This document shows positions 8,760 through 15,602 of a DNA stretch of 63,256 nt, piece by piece. Within the stretch, counting starts at the first letter, position 1. Every line of letters starts with the position of its first letter. The notes under the pieces are model-generated. The model was given only the letters and a program-made list of their open reading frames with translations, was not told the DNA's origin and ran no database searches. Both the position numbers and the translations under genes were made by a program. This stretch comes from an uncultured Acidimicrobiales bacterium (GTDB taxonomy: Bacteria > Actinomycetota > Acidimicrobiia > Acidimicrobiales > SZUA-35): NCBI GenBank assembly GCA_937930695.1, contig CALHCB010000056.1, forward strand, positions 1 through 63,256, in the 5' to 3' direction.

Positions 8760-9221
8760 GTGGCATCCCTCTGTTCCTCTTGCGGTTACGACAATCCCCT
8801 CGGCGCGAACTTCTGTTCGTCATGTGGCGATCCGACCCGACCACCCCGAGGCGACGACACTCAGGCGCTCGATCCGACGATCGATGCGCCCATCGTCCTG
8901 GTTGACGGTCCGCCAACCGCTGGCATGCTCGTGGTTCGCCAGGGCCCAAAAGCGGGCAGCAAAATCGCGCTTGATTCGCCCCAGATTCAGATCGGTCGTC
9001 ATCCAGAAAGTGACATCTTCCTGGATGACATCACCGTCTCACGTCGCCATGCTGAGGTGCTTCGCGAACCCCACGGATATGACGTGGTCGATGTCGGCAG
9101 CTTGAACGGCACGTACGTGAACCGCAAACGAGTCGATCGGGCGCCATTGAGCGACGGGGACGAGCTGCAGATCGGAAAATTCAAGCTCGTCTACGTTGCG
9201 ATCGAGGGAGAGGGAGGTTGA
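8760..9221 (+). CDS. garA: GarA/OdhI-like FHA protein with N-terminal zinc ribbon
   Basis: A 153-aa FHA-domain protein. GarA and OdhI inhibit 2-oxoglutarate dehydrogenase and regulate glutamate enzymes according to phosphorylation. The FHA domain (about 55-148) has all phosphothreonine-binding motifs: GRHPESDIFLDD, VSRRHAEV and GSLNGTYVN, and is close to mycobacterial GarA. Instead of the usual ETTS phosphorylation motif, the N-terminus has a CxxC-x10-CxxC zinc ribbon (Cys5-Cys22). The start is GTG 8760, 4 nt after gcvH. Confidence 0.85.
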   Translation: MASLCSSCGYDNPLGANFCSSCGDPTRPPRGDDTQALDPTIDAPIVLVDGPPTAGMLVVRQGPKAGSKIALDSPQIQIGRHPESDIFLDDITVSRRHAEVLREPHGYDVVDVGSLNGTYVNRKRVDRAPLSDGDELQIGKFKLVYVAIEGEGG

Positions 9222-10276
9222 TGGCTGTGGTAACAGACAACGACCACTGGTCAATTGGTGAAGTCTTGTCGCTTCTCCAAGACGAATTTCCCGAGATCAC
9301 CATCTCGAAGATTCGCTTTCTGGAGAGCCAAGGACTGATCAGTCCTGAGCGGACGCCTTCGGGCTATCGACGCTTTTATCAAGTCGACTTCGATCGGTTG
9401 CACTGGATCCTTGTGCAGCAGCGGGATCACTACCTGCCGTTGAAGGTGATTCGTGATCGTCTTGATTCGGGAGAATCTGGGCTAACAGAATCCACGGAGT
9501 CCGCAGGCACTCTGCTGAGGGGCAGTGACACCTTGTTCGACGCGGCATCAGGGTCCGAAGACGCTGATTCCTTGCACGACGGCACCATTGCCGAGGGCGC
9601 CGACGGCGATGCAACCAGCGAACACCCAATCGCAGACTCTGGCTCGCCTGCTGGTCAGAGCGACGAGGCCCTTGCCCAAGCCCCGCCAGCAGAAGCGCAA
9701 GCCGAAACGGCCGCGGAGCCTGCCGAGGACGCGGAACCCTCGCCAACCGTGGATGAGATCATGCAGAGCGCTGCGCCTGGCACTGATCCTGCCCTTGCGG
9801 CCAAGGTCGATGCGGCAGTCGCAGCGTCGGCGCCGGTCACCGAGCGTCGTGAGAGTACTGATGGCGGCCCAGACGACATCGACCACGACATCGCGCTCAC
9901 CAAGGAAGAATTGGCAGATGCTTCTGGTTGTGGCATGCCGATGATTCATGACCTGGAACGATTCGGCCTGATCGCGGGTCGAGAAACCGGACCAGCCATT
10001 CTGTATGACGGAGAGGCCCTGATGATCGCCCGGCTCGCCGGACAATTCGGCAGCTACGGGCTCGATCCTCGACACCTTCGTACGTTCCTTGTTGGCGCGT
10101 CTCGAGAGGTCGAGTTGCTGTTTCAAGTGGTCGAACCCTTGCTCTACCGCCGAGATCCCGAGCAGCGGAAACGCTCGCTCGACACCCTCGATGATCTTGT
10201 TGAGCTGAGTGCCAATCTTCGTGCCATTTTGATGAGACAGCGCGTACGAGCGCAGCTCCCGAGTCAGCGGGGCTAA
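9221..10276 (+). CDS. MerR-family regulator (Rv1828-like) with long acidic insert
   Basis: A 351-aa regulator. The N-terminal winged HTH (about 8-75; SIGEVLSLL, ITISKIRFLESQGLI, SGYRRF) is MerR-like. Residues ~85-215 are a low-complexity Ala/Glu/Pro-rich linker. The C-terminal part (about 225-345; MIHDLERFGLI) is the second domain found in Rv1828-type proteins. ATG 9221 shares its A with the previous stop (TGATG) and follows a GGGAGG Shine-Dalgarno at 9212-9217. The order gcvH-garA-merR-DUF151 matches the mycobacterial Rv1826-Rv1829 cluster. The linker is much longer than in mycobacteria. Confidence 0.85.
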   Translation: MAVVTDNDHWSIGEVLSLLQDEFPEITISKIRFLESQGLISPERTPSGYRRFYQVDFDRLHWILVQQRDHYLPLKVIRDRLDSGESGLTESTESAGTLLRGSDTLFDAASGSEDADSLHDGTIAEGADGDATSEHPIADSGSPAGQSDEALAQAPPAEAQAETAAEPAEDAEPSPTVDEIMQSAAPGTDPALAAKVDAAVAASAPVTERRESTDGGPDDIDHDIALTKEELADASGCGMPMIHDLERFGLIAGRETGPAILYDGEALMIARLAGQFGSYGLDPRHLRTFLVGASREVELLFQVVEPLLYRRDPEQRKRSLDTLDDLVELSANLRAILMRQRVRAQLPSQRG

Positions 10277-10279
10277 CCT
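10274..10279 (+). promoter_or_regulatory. -10 element TAACCT overlapping the merR stop codon
   Basis: TAACCT uses the TAA stop of the MerR gene as its first three bases and is followed by 6 nt and then ATG 10286. It would give the nuclease gene its own leaderless transcript. Confidence 0.5.
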
Positions 10280-10285
10280 CAGAAC

Positions 10286-10783
10286 ATGACGATCGAAATG
10301 GAGCTGGTCGGCGTGCGGGTCCAGATGCCGACAAGCGCTCCGATTCTTTTGCTGCGGGAGACCGAAGGCGATCGAAGGACTGTCCCGATCTACATCGGTG
10401 GTCCAGAAGCGCATGCGATTGACCTTGCACTCTCAGAGACCCCAATGGCCCGGCCGATGACACACGATCTGCTCGTGATCCTTGTTGAGGGGCTCGGCGC
10501 CAAGCTCGAACGAATCGTCATTACCGAGCTCCGGCAGGGAACGTTCTATGCCGACCTTTTCCTCCGGGACGCATCAGGCGAAGTCATGACGTTTTCAGCT
10601 CGTCCGTCCGACGCAGTCGCCCTCGCCGTGAGAACTGAGGCCCCGATCTTCGCCGAAGAGGCATTGGTCGACGAAGCGGGTCTCGTCGAAGACGAGGACG
10701 ACGATGATGATGACGAAGAGGAAATGGTGGAGCAGCTCCGCAAATTCCTCGACGGCGTGAATCCGGACGATTTCGCGTCCTGA
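10286..10783 (+). CDS. bifunctional nuclease family (DUF151) protein
   Basis: A 165-aa DUF151 protein, homologous to Rv1829. Plant members have RNase and DNase activity; the bacterial role is not settled. The core (about 1-118) has the family motifs LRETEGDRRTVPIYIG, EAHAI and SARPSDAVALAVR. A poly-acidic stretch (EDEDDDDDDEEE, about 133-144) leads to a short C-terminal helix. It follows the MerR gene by 9 nt but has its own -10 element. Confidence 0.9.
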   Translation: MTIEMELVGVRVQMPTSAPILLLRETEGDRRTVPIYIGGPEAHAIDLALSETPMARPMTHDLLVILVEGLGAKLERIVITELRQGTFYADLFLRDASGEVMTFSARPSDAVALAVRTEAPIFAEEALVDEAGLVEDEDDDDDDEEEMVEQLRKFLDGVNPDDFAS

Positions 10784-10795
10784 TCCCGGCGGACC

Positions 10796-11794
10796 TCAGG
10801 GAAGCTGAGGCCCATCTTCAGCCACGGCGAGGGCGATCCGCTCCACGCTGGTTTGAATGAATTGTGCTGTTCGTTCCGAATCCGGGATGCGCTGCGCCAA
10901 CATGAGGACGGCAAATCCAGGGAGCACGAACGCCTCCCTCAAATTGTGGGCAACAGCATCTGGGACCTTGTCCATCTGGTCGGCGTATCGCTCAACCAGT
11001 TGGACGCTGACGGATTGTCGAGTCGCCGCGGCGAGGCTGGTAGCCAGTAGCCACGCCAGATCTGCTTCTCCGCATTGCACCGCGACTTGTTGCCAATCGA
11101 ACAGGATTGCCTCGCGATTGCTGTCGAAGACCAGGTTGTCGGCTCGGGCGTCGCCATGGCAGAGCGTGACCGGGATGGACCGGAAGCGATCGAGAAGCTC
11201 GTCTCGGTGATCCACGAGCGATCGAAAGACGTGCACGAGGTCGGCGCTGAGGTTCCAACGAGGTCCAAGGACCTCGATACCGGCGCGTAGCGCCCCGACG
11301 GAGAACACCGCAGGAGTGAACGTGCGAACGTTCTGCGGGGGATTGGACGCGAAGTGGCGATGGAGCCCGCTCAACGCGTCAACAACGGCCAGGGTGTCGG
11401 CGGCGTCAAGACCAACGAGTTGATCAGCAGCCCGCAGGGCACCGAGATCCTCCAGAAGGAAGGCCACCGAGCCGCCGTCACCATGCTGGAGAGCGAGGAG
11501 GTCGGGTCGTCGCACCGCACAGCCCTCCAGCAGCGTGGTGTACGCCAGGGCTTCTCGGGCAACCGCACCAGAACTGATGGCGGCGGCACCGTTTGGGCCA
11601 TCGGCCTCCAACTTTGCGATGACTGACATCGCAGCAGATCCTTCGCGAAGGGCAACGCGAAAGACACGTGAAAAGATGCCTCGCCCCTGGCCGGCATCGG
11701 TGACGTTCACCATGGTGGTCGACGCGCTAAAGGCGTCATCAATGAGCATTCTGAGTGTGCGAAGGTCACTATTTGTGGGTTGAATCGCGCTCAT
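10796..11794 (-). CDS. aminoglycoside phosphotransferase/choline kinase-fold protein
   Basis: A 332-aa APH-fold kinase. The catalytic loop VTLCHGDARADNLVF (H-G-D-x-R-x2-N) and the metal-binding ILFDWQQ motif are present; FLLEDLG marks the hinge. Substrate is unknown; many actinobacterial members are annotated ecdysteroid- or aminoglycoside-kinase-like. ATG 11794 (MSAIQPTNS) is preferred because an earlier ATG at 11941 would run into the divergent MerR gene. It interrupts the mycobacterial gene order and faces the DUF151 gene with a 12-bp gap. Confidence 0.8.
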   Translation of the reverse strand: MSAIQPTNSDLRTLRMLIDDAFSASTTMVNVTDAGQGRGIFSRVFRVALREGSAAMSVIAKLEADGPNGAAAISSGAVAREALAYTTLLEGCAVRRPDLLALQHGDGGSVAFLLEDLGALRAADQLVGLDAADTLAVVDALSGLHRHFASNPPQNVRTFTPAVFSVGALRAGIEVLGPRWNLSADLVHVFRSLVDHRDELLDRFRSIPVTLCHGDARADNLVFDSNREAILFDWQQVAVQCGEADLAWLLATSLAAATRQSVSVQLVERYADQMDKVPDAVAHNLREAFVLPGFAVLMLAQRIPDSERTAQFIQTSVERIALAVAEDGPQLP

Positions 11795-11795
11795 T

Positions 11796-11835
11796 GCGCG
11801 AAACCGTTGACTCTTCGCGCGAGGTTCTCTAGCAT
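11796..11835. promoter_or_regulatory. promoter with -35/-10 and flanking inverted repeat, divergent region
   Basis: TTGACT (11807-11812), a 17-bp spacer and TAGCAT (11830-11835) make the clearest -35/-10 promoter in the window, driving the downstream MerR gene. The inverted repeat GCGCGAA (11796-11802) / TTCGCGC (11814-11820) encloses the -35 and adjoins the start of the phosphotransferase gene, so it may be an operator for both genes. Confidence 0.6.
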
Positions 11836-11873
11836 CACAACTCTGTAATTCCATCTGTGCAACAAGGTCGAGG

Positions 11874-12341
11874 GTGAGCCCGGCAATGTCGATTACCGAA
11901 AGTTTTACTGGAAAGCGAACTGCGGAGATCGTGGGAATCACGTATCGGCAGCTCGACTACTGGGCCCGAACCGACTTGATTCGACCCAGTGTGGTCGATG
12001 CCGCAGGTTCTGGATCTCGTCGGCGCTATTCCTATCAGGATCTGCTGGAGCTGAAGGTCATCAAGTCGCTGCTCGACGCAGGGCTTCGGCTCGAGTCGGT
12101 GCGCGATGTGTTCGACTACCTGCGTGATCAGCTCGGTGAGGACATTGCCTCGGCCAATCTGGTGATCAACGGCTCCAAGAGCGTCGTGACCAACTCGGGC
12201 GAAGAACTCATTGATCTGTTGCAAAACGGTCAGGGCGTCTTGAACGTGCTTCCGCTGGCTGGTGTCAAAGAGCAAGTTGATGCCGCCATCGTTGATCTTC
12301 GCCCCGAGACCAAAATCCCGCCGGCCGCAGCCGAAGGCTGA
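11874..12341 (+). CDS. MerR-family regulator (Rv1830-like)
   Basis: A small MerR regulator, 155 aa from GTG 11874 or 151 aa from ATG 11886 (MSITESFTGKR). The HTH and wing are at about 10-80 (TAEIVGITYRQLDYWARTDLI, RRRYSYQDLLELKVIKSLLDAGL). The C-terminal half carries the conserved dimer/effector region (GEELIDLLQNGQGVLNVLPL). It corresponds to Rv1830 and closes the gcvH-garA-merR cluster. A GAGG motif precedes both candidate starts. The last codons and the stop lie in a 20-bp tandem duplication. Confidence 0.85.
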   Translation: MSPAMSITESFTGKRTAEIVGITYRQLDYWARTDLIRPSVVDAAGSGSRRRYSYQDLLELKVIKSLLDAGLRLESVRDVFDYLRDQLGEDIASANLVINGSKSVVTNSGEELIDLLQNGQGVLNVLPLAGVKEQVDAAIVDLRPETKIPPAAAEG

Positions 12342-12370
12342 GTGTGAGAGCCGAAGGCTGAGTGTGAGAG
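12331..12370 (+). repeat. perfect 20-bp tandem duplication spanning the merR stop
   Basis: The unit ccgaaggctgagtgtgagag occurs twice in a row (12331-12350, 12351-12370). The first copy encodes the end of the protein and its TGA; the second repeats both. Confidence 0.95.
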
Positions 12371-12399
12371 CCCGGAACAGCGGATGCTGAACCGGGCTC
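12368..12399. terminator. bidirectional hairpin between convergent genes
   Basis: GAGCCCGG (12368-12375) pairs with CCGGGCTC (12392-12399), extended by CAGC/GCTG across a 2x2 internal loop. It lies between the convergent MerR and aldolase genes. There is no T-run. Confidence 0.55.
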
Positions 12400-12410
12400 G
12401 ATGCAACACC

Positions 12411-13214
12411 TCAGTCGAGCAAATCTGGTTCCTCAGCAACGATCCAGTCCCAGAGTGGCTGGAAGTTGAGCCAGCCGCCGTAGTTGGATCCGACCTGCTT
12501 GCCGGTCTTGGCTGCCATGTCAGGATCGATCAGGACCGGATCGATACCGCTCGCAGCGGCGACCTGGAGCTGGGCCTGACAGCTGCGCTCCATGGTGATG
12601 AACCAATACGCCGCTTCGTCGACCGTGTGTCCGACGGTGAGGTTGCCGTGGTTTGACAAGATCACGGCCTTGCGATCGCCGAGAGCGGTGCCGATTCGGT
12701 CTCCCTCATCAAGATCCAGGACGACTCCGGTGTAGTCATCGAAGACGGCGTGATCGTTGTAGAAGGCGCACGAGTCCTGGGTGAGGGGCTGCAACTCGCG
12801 GCGGAACGCCGACCAAGCCTTGCCGTACACCGAGTGTGAGTGGGCGGCTGCAATCACGTCCGGACGGGCGAGGTGCACGCGGCTGTGGATGGCGAATGCT
12901 GCGGCGTTGACTGGTCGGTCGCCGATGACGACCTTGCCGTCGTGGTCGACGCAAAGTAGATCGCTTGCCTTGATCTGCTTGAAGTTCATGCAGAACGGAT
13001 TGACCCAGAAGCGATCGGGAAACTCAGGGTCGCGGGCTGTGATGTGGCCAGCGACGCCTTCGTCGAAGCCGAATCGGCCGAAGAGTCGGAAGGCGGCGGC
13101 CAGTCGCTGTTTGCGGTGCTGGCGTTCTTCTTCGAACGTGTCGAACACCGGAGGCGTTGGCATCACGGTCGTCGGATCGACTTCGGTTTCTGGACGGTTT
13201 GCAACATCGGTCAT
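12411..13214 (-). CDS. class II aldolase/adducin-family protein
   Basis: A 267-aa protein of the zinc-dependent class II aldolase/adducin family, related to fuculose-phosphate aldolases; the substrate is unknown. Metal-ligand region AAAHSHSVYGKAWSAF and the downstream SNHGNLTVG histidine are visible, and GHITARDPEFPDRFWVNPF is the usual phosphate-binding strand region. The start at 13214 is supported by AAGGGG 7 nt upstream. Its N-terminal MTDVANRP is identical to that of the desaturase at 19711. Confidence 0.82.
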   Translation of the reverse strand: MTDVANRPETEVDPTTVMPTPPVFDTFEEERQHRKQRLAAAFRLFGRFGFDEGVAGHITARDPEFPDRFWVNPFCMNFKQIKASDLLCVDHDGKVVIGDRPVNAAAFAIHSRVHLARPDVIAAAHSHSVYGKAWSAFRRELQPLTQDSCAFYNDHAVFDDYTGVVLDLDEGDRIGTALGDRKAVILSNHGNLTVGHTVDEAAYWFITMERSCQAQLQVAAASGIDPVLIDPDMAAKTGKQVGSNYGGWLNFQPLWDWIVAEEPDLLD

Positions 13215-13233
13215 GTCTGGTCCCCTTGCTGAT

Positions 13234-13247
13234 GGCGGGGCCCCGCC
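13234..13247. other. perfect 14-bp GC palindrome upstream of aldolase
   Basis: GGCGGGGCCCCGCC is self-complementary and lies 20 bp upstream of the aldolase start. It could be a protein-binding site or a compact hairpin in the leader. Confidence 0.4.
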
Positions 13248-13296
13248 AACATCGGTCATGAACAGAATACGTCGGATCGCAGCCAGACTGGAAATG

Positions 13297-14766
13297 TCAG
13301 GGTTGAGGAGTTGGTGTTTCTGGCCCGGCGATCTCTTTCGGATCGTCGTCTTCTGTCCACAAACGAGCCTGATCTCGTCCGGCTCTTTTGGCTTGGTAGA
13401 GCGCCCGATCGGCCCGATCGAAGGTCTCGGCACTCGTGACCTCGGGGTCATGGAGCGCCACTCCAGCAGACAAGGTCGTGAGGCCACCCTTACCATCCCA
13501 GCCTGCGAGAATACGGCTGGCGACCGCCAATGGATCGGCATGTGCCCGTCGGGCAACGACGAGAAACTCGTCGCCGCCGAGCCGGGCCGAGGTGTCTGAA
13601 TCACGGAGAACGGTCCGCAGGTGCGCACTCAGCTCCTGCAGCACTTGATCGCCTGCGGCGTGACCCATCGTGTCGTTCACGGTCTTGAGGTAGTCGAGAT
13701 CCAAGACCACGAGGGCATCGCCGGTCTTGAGCGAAGCGAGCAGCGCGTCGGCGTGGCGTCGGTTCCCGATACCGGTGAGTGCGTCGCGGGTGCTGGCTCG
13801 GGCCAGTTCGTCGATGACATACAGGTGGTCGATCGCAATGCTGATCTGCACACCGAAGAGTCGAGCGAGGTCGAGCGTGAAGGCGGCGTCTTCGGTCGAC
13901 ACGGGATAAACGAGAACTGCCCCGGCGGGGGCCTCAGGGGCGGGGAGTGGCAGGACCAACATCGTGCCGTTGGTCCCCGTTGGAACCAGTCTTGGTTCGT
14001 CGCCGTTGATCGTGTCTGCGATGAGCTCGGCGGTGCGGACTCCTGGAACGCTGTTGACCGTTGGGCCAGAGCTGACCGGAATCAGATTGCCTCGTGAATC
14101 TCGGAGCACGACCGTGGAGCGCGTGACCTCGAATATTTCCAGCGCCGCCTCTGCGACTTGACGGGCAGCTTCATTGATGTCGCTTGGGCGACGGAACCGA
14201 CGCAGAACGTCCTCGAGGCGGCCGAGACGTTCTAGTCGGCGTTTACTTTCGCGGTCACCCCTATCGACACGATGGCGAAGCACCGAGGTGAGTTCGGCGA
14301 CGAGTGCGGCGATGGGGACGGCGACGAGGGGTAACGCCAGGCTGATGCGGCTTGGATTGCGTTGATAGGCCAGCAAAAGCGTCACCAGGACAACCGGACT
14401 CACGCCCAACGCCCATCCTGGGGACGTCGAGAAGCCGACGTAGGTCATGACCAGGACGGCCACGATCGTGAGTCCGACCGGGGCATAGGTCGTCGTGTCG
14501 CTGTCCGCGGCAAGGATCGCCAACGCTGTTGCGCCAAGAACGATGACCGCAGGAATGAGTCGAATCTCGGTTCGGAGCCGATCCCAAGGGATCGCAGAGG
14601 AGACGACTGCGCTAAAGCTCAGCACGAGTACGAGCCCCGTGAGTACCCGGTCGACGTCATTTGACGTCGAGCGCGCCGCAAAGTCGAGGAGTGCCAAGAT
14701 GGCTGAACCCCCGAGAAGAGCAGCCGCCGCTGCCCGATATCTAACTCGCCAGAAGAAATCCGCCAT
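13297..14766 (-). CDS. membrane diguanylate cyclase (GAF-GGDEF)
   Basis: A 489-aa enzyme predicted to make c-di-GMP from two GTP. About six membrane helices fill residues 12-165, followed by a charged coiled coil, a GAF-like region (about 195-325) and a GGDEF domain (about 330-475). The signature ARLGGDEFLV is intact and the substrate motif DLDYLKTVNDTMGHAAGDQ is normal, so it should be active. A Shine-Dalgarno-like GGACGGGA precedes ATG 14766. Nothing adjacent names its signal. Confidence 0.9.
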   Translation of the reverse strand: MADFFWRVRYRAAAAALLGGSAILALLDFAARSTSNDVDRVLTGLVLVLSFSAVVSSAIPWDRLRTEIRLIPAVIVLGATALAILAADSDTTTYAPVGLTIVAVLVMTYVGFSTSPGWALGVSPVVLVTLLLAYQRNPSRISLALPLVAVPIAALVAELTSVLRHRVDRGDRESKRRLERLGRLEDVLRRFRRPSDINEAARQVAEAALEIFEVTRSTVVLRDSRGNLIPVSSGPTVNSVPGVRTAELIADTINGDEPRLVPTGTNGTMLVLPLPAPEAPAGAVLVYPVSTEDAAFTLDLARLFGVQISIAIDHLYVIDELARASTRDALTGIGNRRHADALLASLKTGDALVVLDLDYLKTVNDTMGHAAGDQVLQELSAHLRTVLRDSDTSARLGGDEFLVVARRAHADPLAVASRILAGWDGKGGLTTLSAGVALHDPEVTSAETFDRADRALYQAKRAGRDQARLWTEDDDPKEIAGPETPTPQP

Positions 14767-14874
14767 TCCCGTCCGACCACGATCAGTGTGGAAAGCCGTA
14801 CCCTACGTGATTACGCCAGGAAAGTGGTGATTCTTGCGGCGATCCGGGTGGTTTTGACCGCCCGTCCAATGCCC

Positions 14875-15576
14875 TCAGGTGGGCGGTTCCGGGTCTTCGG
14901 TGAGGGGCCCGACGTGGGAGCCGTCGTTGAAGGTTCGGATGATCCAGCCGGTGTCGGCCACGACAAGGTGACTGATCGCTCCATTCCGACACCCGTTGAA
15001 GGTGAAGTCTTGACGGCCAATCGCGTGGCCGAGCAGCGATCCAACGACGCCACCATGGCAAAACACTGCGACGACCTCGTCGGGGTGATTCTTGGCGATT
15101 CTGAGCACCGCCGAAACCGTCCGGTCCGTAAGTTGTTGGTTCGTCTCCGCCCCGGGGATCTCGCCCCACTGCTGATTTTGCCGCATTGCGAGCGCTGCAG
15201 GATGTTCCTCCGCCGCCATCTGGCGGAACCTTCCGCCCTCACCGTCGCCGAGGTGCACCTCCCGAAGGTCCGCATCGATGGCAATGTCGAGACTCAGGGC
15301 GTTCGCGAGTGGTGTTGCGGTCTGGCTGGTGCGCTGCAACGTGCTTGCATAGATCGCCGAGATGGGCTCATCGACGAGTCGTTCACCCACTCGTTCCGCC
15401 TGCCACTGGCCCTTTGGTGACAGTGGCGGATCGCCCTGACCATCGACCAGGTCGAAGGGTCGTCCTTCCACGAAGGGGGCGGATTGGCCATGCCGGACAA
15501 GAAGAATTTGGCATGCTCCGGGAGGGGGTTCGAAGAAACCCTGCGGGTAGGACTTTGGTTGATCGGTCGCAGACAT
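14875..15576 (-). CDS. histidine phosphatase-family protein
   Basis: A 233-aa phosphoglycerate-mutase-like phosphatase. The catalytic ILLVRHGQS motif is near residue 27; the second catalytic His is in VAVFCHGGVVGS, and the acid/base Glu lies in DLREVHLGDGEG. Substrate is unknown. ATG 15576 (MSATDQPKS) is preferred: a -10 TACGTT lies 8 nt upstream. It is divergent from the oligopeptidase gene, with 26 bp between starts. Confidence 0.85.
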   Translation of the reverse strand: MSATDQPKSYPQGFFEPPPGACQILLVRHGQSAPFVEGRPFDLVDGQGDPPLSPKGQWQAERVGERLVDEPISAIYASTLQRTSQTATPLANALSLDIAIDADLREVHLGDGEGGRFRQMAAEEHPAALAMRQNQQWGEIPGAETNQQLTDRTVSAVLRIAKNHPDEVVAVFCHGGVVGSLLGHAIGRQDFTFNGCRNGAISHLVVADTGWIIRTFNDGSHVGPLTEDPEPPT

Positions 15577-15584
15577 CAGGTCCA

Positions 15585-15594
15585 AACGTAGTCT
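15585..15594. promoter_or_regulatory. overlapping divergent -10 elements
   Basis: Reading minus, TACGTT (15585-15590) lies 8 nt before ATG 15576; reading plus, TAGTCT (15589-15594) lies 8 nt before ATG 15603. The two share two bases, so both genes cannot easily be initiated from one DNA molecule at the same time. Confidence 0.45.
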
Positions 15595-15602
15595 GAGCCG
15601 CA

